From assembly GCA_964439135.1 (NCBI GenBank), contig CAYTNN010000210.1:1-8006 (forward strand): a stretch of 8,006 nt of DNA. Reading direction: 5' to 3'. The translations under genes were made by a program, and so were the position numbers. The stretch is from JAFGPJ01 sp964439135 (GTDB taxonomy: Bacteria; Planctomycetota; Phycisphaerae; Sedimentisphaerales; Anaerobacaceae). The notes under the pieces are model-generated. The model searched no databases and was not told the origin of the DNA. It saw only the letters and a program-made list of their open reading frames with translations. Of the stretch, positions 5,631 through 8,006 are shown piece by piece. Each line of letters starts with the position of its first letter. The stretch's first letter is position 1.

Positions 5631-8006
5631 CTATGAGCCCGCTAAAGCGGCCAATCTGGCGGCGACGTAGGCAGCGACGCCCAAGTTCTCGCCCTCAACC
5701 AATTTCTCAACATAATTATTCGTTGCGAACTGGATCGACTCGTCCATGGAAAAGCCCATTTCATTGGTCAAGATGCCGACATACTTCGCAAGGGCATCAA
5801 GGTATTCTCCAGCCGCTGCATATTGGCTGTTGCCTTCGATGTCATTAGCTATAGCATCAGCGATCGATGCCATCTGCTCCTCTGTCGGCGGTGCAGTGCT
5901 CGAAGCGAACTGGCTGATAACCTGTGCCAGGGCAACCACACGGGTGCCGTCGACATCCTGCAAAACCGTAGCGGCCGCCTTTAACCTTGCAAACGCACGG
6001 TACGGCTGTATGTCTCTTGCAGAGGCCAGAGTGTTTGCTATCCCAATCTGAATTCTTCCTTCGTCGATTCCAAGCTCCTTTGCCACCCAGTTCGTCAAGG
6101 CCGGATAACCCGAAATTTCAAATGCTAATCTCTCGGGGACCGGTGCCGCCGGTATAAATGGCAGCATAGCTCCAAGCACAGGCTTGGGTTCAGGCCTTAA
6201 TACCGGATTGTTTTCAAGAACCCAGGCCCTGTTAATATCGAGATTGCCTTCGCCGCGAAGCACGTAATCATTAATTGGTAACCAATCCTTCACCCAGGGC
6301 AAATTGGCAAAAGGCAGGGTTCCTTCGGCAATAGCCTGACCTAAAGTTCCAGTCCTGCGTGAGCAGACCTCCAGCCTGAATCCCTCCAGCCCGAATCCAT
6401 ATTCTCTAAAATAGGCTCCAAAATCAAAGTCCTTGAAATAGTCGAGGAAGAAGTCCGTGACAAAATCTTTGAATATACCAAAGTTTTCCCTAGCCCAATC
6501 CTCGAATTCTGATTCATGTTTAATATAACCAAGGTTGATAAGAGCCTGATTACCGGCGTTTTGAAAGCCCGCCAAGTTTATATTGTCCCCATAGTAGGAA
6601 CCAAGATTTTCCAGGAAACTTCTGAACTCGTCGAGGTCTTCAAACCCGAACATCTGCTCTTCAAGACCTTCAATGCTGACTGTATCATAGGCATCGAGAA
6701 CGACTGTTGCTCCCAAATTAAATCCGTATTCCGGCCCATCATCATCATCGGGAAGCACGGAAACAACGGCAATATCAGCTTCTTCAGCTAAAACGACATC
6801 GCCTTCGGTACTCTGAGCATATACCGCCACGTCTATTGGAAGTCCTGGTTCCCTATCGAATTCGCCGATTTTCTCCGGTACATTCAGAAAACCTACGCCG
6901 GGACGGTCGTCGATATACGAAAGAACAGGATTTTCTGCTATATAGGCCTCGCGAAGGCTCTTAAAGAGTCCAAAGCTTTCCTCGCTCTCGAAATCACCTT
7001 CGGTATATCCAAGCCCTTCCAGATAACCATAAAATCCTTCAAACGGATCAGCTATAAAGGGCTCGAATTGTGACCTCAGAAAATCTTCATAGGCCTCAAA
7101 CTCGTTCCAATTGTCGATACCTTCAAGACTGTACCGCTCGGCGAAACCATACATTCCATAAGCCCACGTGTTGGACTCCGGACCAAACTTAAGGTCTTCC
7201 GCGCTGACAAGCACGACGGCAGCCTTACCCGGCCCGTAAGGAAGGTCAACACCGGCGGCCTCGTTGAGCGGGGCATTCCAAATAACAAAAGGCCCGCACC
7301 CGTAAATTAAATCCCCGTACCACGATTCAGCGAACTGAGGATCATCCGCCCTATAAGTAATATCATCGGAGAAGCCCTCAATGGTAACATTGAGCTCATA
7401 GTCCTCAATATCCGAATCATATCCATCGCCGTTCGCCGTAGGAATATCAAGCCCTCTTATTTGAGGTCTCGTATATATCTTGCCCTGCTCGGAGATAATC
7501 GATACTCCGCCCTCGGCCCACGGCCACATCACAGGATCGCCCCATTCGTAGTCACTCTCAAAAAGCAATTGAGCCCATGGGTACGCCTCATGTACTTCTC
7601 CTTCACTACGCCACCAACCGCGGGAAGTTATATCTCCGGCGATTTGAATGTCGCCAACGCTTTGCATATACAAGTTACCCGCAGTCAACACTGTGGGGTC
7701 ACCATACTCAATACTACCCGGATACTGAAGGTCTATGGCCGGATGGCCGTCGGAACTATCCCAGCCGGCGTACATGTGCAGCTCGCCCGGGGTATACTTA
7801 CCTATCCAGCTTTCCGCGGTGAGTATGCCATTCTCGGCTGTTATGTACTGATTACCCTGCCATACCCACGCACCGCCTTCAAAAAAGACCCATCCCGGTT
7901 CTTGGTAAACTTTTCTCCATCCGCTGGCTGTTTCATCCCAGACCCATTCGCCGCCGAGAAGTATCAGCGGACTTTCTATATTGACATTCTGGCCGGCATA
8001 GATATC
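5631..8006 (-). CDS. C-terminal part of a giant filamentous-haemagglutinin-like surface protein
   Basis: The frame is open from base 8006 to TAG at 5631-5633, giving 791 visible residues; the start lies beyond the window, and the internal ATG at 7775 is not the start. Residues 1-250 look like beta-helix sequence (DIYAGQNVNIESPLILLG, NLYMQSVGDIQIAGDI, GGVSIISEQGKIYT), as in two-partner-secretion adhesins. Residues 264-275 (GKAAVVLVSAED), 391-410 (PIDVAVYAQSTEGDVVLAEE) and 430-447 (NLGATVVLDAYDTVSIEG) are further beta pieces. Between and after them lie two Phe/Tyr-rich inserts (about 302-357 and 460-544). LEVCSRRTG (545-553) is followed by a Pro-rich linker and an Ala-rich helical C-terminal domain (about 627-791). 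Only two cysteines occur (237, 548). From memory this C-terminal layout occurs in large Phycisphaerae proteins annotated as filamentous haemagglutinin. No anchor or LPXTG motif is seen. Adhesion is an inference. Confidence 0.75.
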   Translation of the reverse strand, partial: DIYAGQNVNIESPLILLGGEWVWDETASGWRKVYQEPGWVFFEGGAWVWQGNQYITAENGILTAESWIGKYTPGELHMYAGWDSSDGHPAIDLQYPGSIEYGDPTVLTAGNLYMQSVGDIQIAGDITSRGWWRSEGEVHEAYPWAQLLFESDYEWGDPVMWPWAEGGVSIISEQGKIYTRPQIRGLDIPTANGDGYDSDIEDYELNVTIEGFSDDITYRADDPQFAESWYGDLIYGCGPFVIWNAPLNEAAGVDLPYGPGKAAVVLVSAEDLKFGPESNTWAYGMYGFAERYSLEGIDNWNEFEAYEDFLRSQFEPFIADPFEGFYGYLEGLGYTEGDFESEESFGLFKSLREAYIAENPVLSYIDDRPGVGFLNVPEKIGEFDREPGLPIDVAVYAQSTEGDVVLAEEADIAVVSVLPDDDDGPEYGFNLGATVVLDAYDTVSIEGLEEQMFGFEDLDEFRSFLENLGSYYGDNINLAGFQNAGNQALINLGYIKHESEFEDWARENFGIFKDFVTDFFLDYFKDFDFGAYFREYGFGLEGFRLEVCSRRTGTLGQAIAEGTLPFANLPWVKDWLPINDYVLRGEGNLDINRAWVLENNPVLRPEPKPVLGAMLPFIPAAPVPERLAFEISGYPALTNWVAKELGIDEGRIQIGIANTLASARDIQPYRAFARLKAAATVLQDVDGTRVVALAQVISQFASSTAPPTEEQMASIADAIANDIEGNSQYAAAGEYLDALAKYVGILTNEMGFSMDESIQFATNNYVEKLVEGENLGVAAYVAARLAALAGS
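6468..6629 (-). repeat. LGY...FGIFK module, copy B
   Basis: Visible residues 460-513, starting EFRSFLENL, with INLGY in the middle and ending in NFGIFK. Against copy A the distance from the first EF to LGY is 32 instead of 30 residues, and from LGY to FG is 17 instead of 13, so this would be a diverged internal duplication. It runs directly into the Phe-rich stretch that follows. Confidence 0.4.
6960..7103 (-). repeat. LGY...FGLFK module, copy A
   Basis: Visible residues 302-349 of the adhesin-like protein, starting EFEAYEDFLR and ending in SFGLFK, with LEGLGY in the middle. It resembles copy B at 6468-6629 in order and composition. It lies between beta-type segments and looks helical and aromatic-rich. 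Confidence 0.4.
7860..7955 (-). repeat. Trp-rich GGxWVW repeat in the adhesin-like protein
   Basis: Visible residues 18-23 (GGEWVW) and 44-49 (GGAWVW) are near copies exactly 26 residues apart. With W30, W39 and W67 they make an unusually Trp-dense stretch of seven Trp in about 50 residues. The spacing may be one or more coils of a beta-helix. Confidence 0.5.

Noticed and set aside
6516..6791. 91-codon plus-strand frame inside the adhesin-like gene
   Set aside because: The opposite strand has an uninterrupted 791-codon frame with coherent protein patterns; this one has no ribosome binding site.
1..8006. Mobile element, CRISPR array or defence system
   Set aside because: No transposase, integrase, terminal inverted repeats, regular repeat-spacer pattern or effector domains are visible on either strand.

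Overview
The window looks like part of a draft or metagenome-assembled scaffold from a planctomycete, most likely of the class Phycisphaerae. This rests on protein style as I remember it. There is a secreted LamG protein followed by a beta-sandwich module ending in YYWRIDEV. There is a PilX-like membrane protein with a large exported region. There is also the C-terminal part of a very large filamentous-haemagglutinin-type surface protein. No rRNA, tRNA or other phylogenetic marker is present, so the placement is an inference. A run of exactly 100 Ns at 5504-5603 marks a scaffold join of unknown length.

Layout. Positions 1-979 (minus strand) hold the N-terminal part of a secreted LamG/FN3-like protein that leaves the window at base 1; it has a strong ribosome binding site. 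An AT-rich intergenic stretch of about 570 bases follows. Next is a small stand-alone PilZ protein (1553-1873, plus), a candidate cyclic-di-GMP receptor. A clear intrinsic terminator lies about 100 bases further on. Then comes the compact lipoate operon lipB-lipA (2163-3738, plus; 1-base gap), with a possible tiny basic ORF overlapping the lipB start. A good sigma70-type promoter at 3830-3858 leads to a PilX-like gene (3921 into the gap). After the gap, the minus strand to the end of the window is one open reading frame, 791 residues visible, whose start lies outside the window.

How the genes relate. lipB and lipA carry out the two steps of de novo lipoate attachment and are ordinary housekeeping genes. 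The other genes are all linked by inference to the cell surface or its control: a secreted carbohydrate- or protein-binding LamG protein, a PilZ domain protein, a pilus-assembly-like exported protein, and a giant adhesin-like protein. The window does not show that they form one system, and the gap breaks the link between the last two.

The most unusual material is inside the two large surface proteins. The adhesin-like protein has a Trp-rich GGxWVW repeat, a pair of similar LGY...FG(L/I)FK modules and a 47-residue stretch with 12 phenylalanines, all set between beta-type sequence. The PilX-like protein joins a pilin-type anchor to an Asp-rich linker and a Cys-containing repeat region. I see no CRISPR array, transposase, toxin-antitoxin pair or recognisable defence system.
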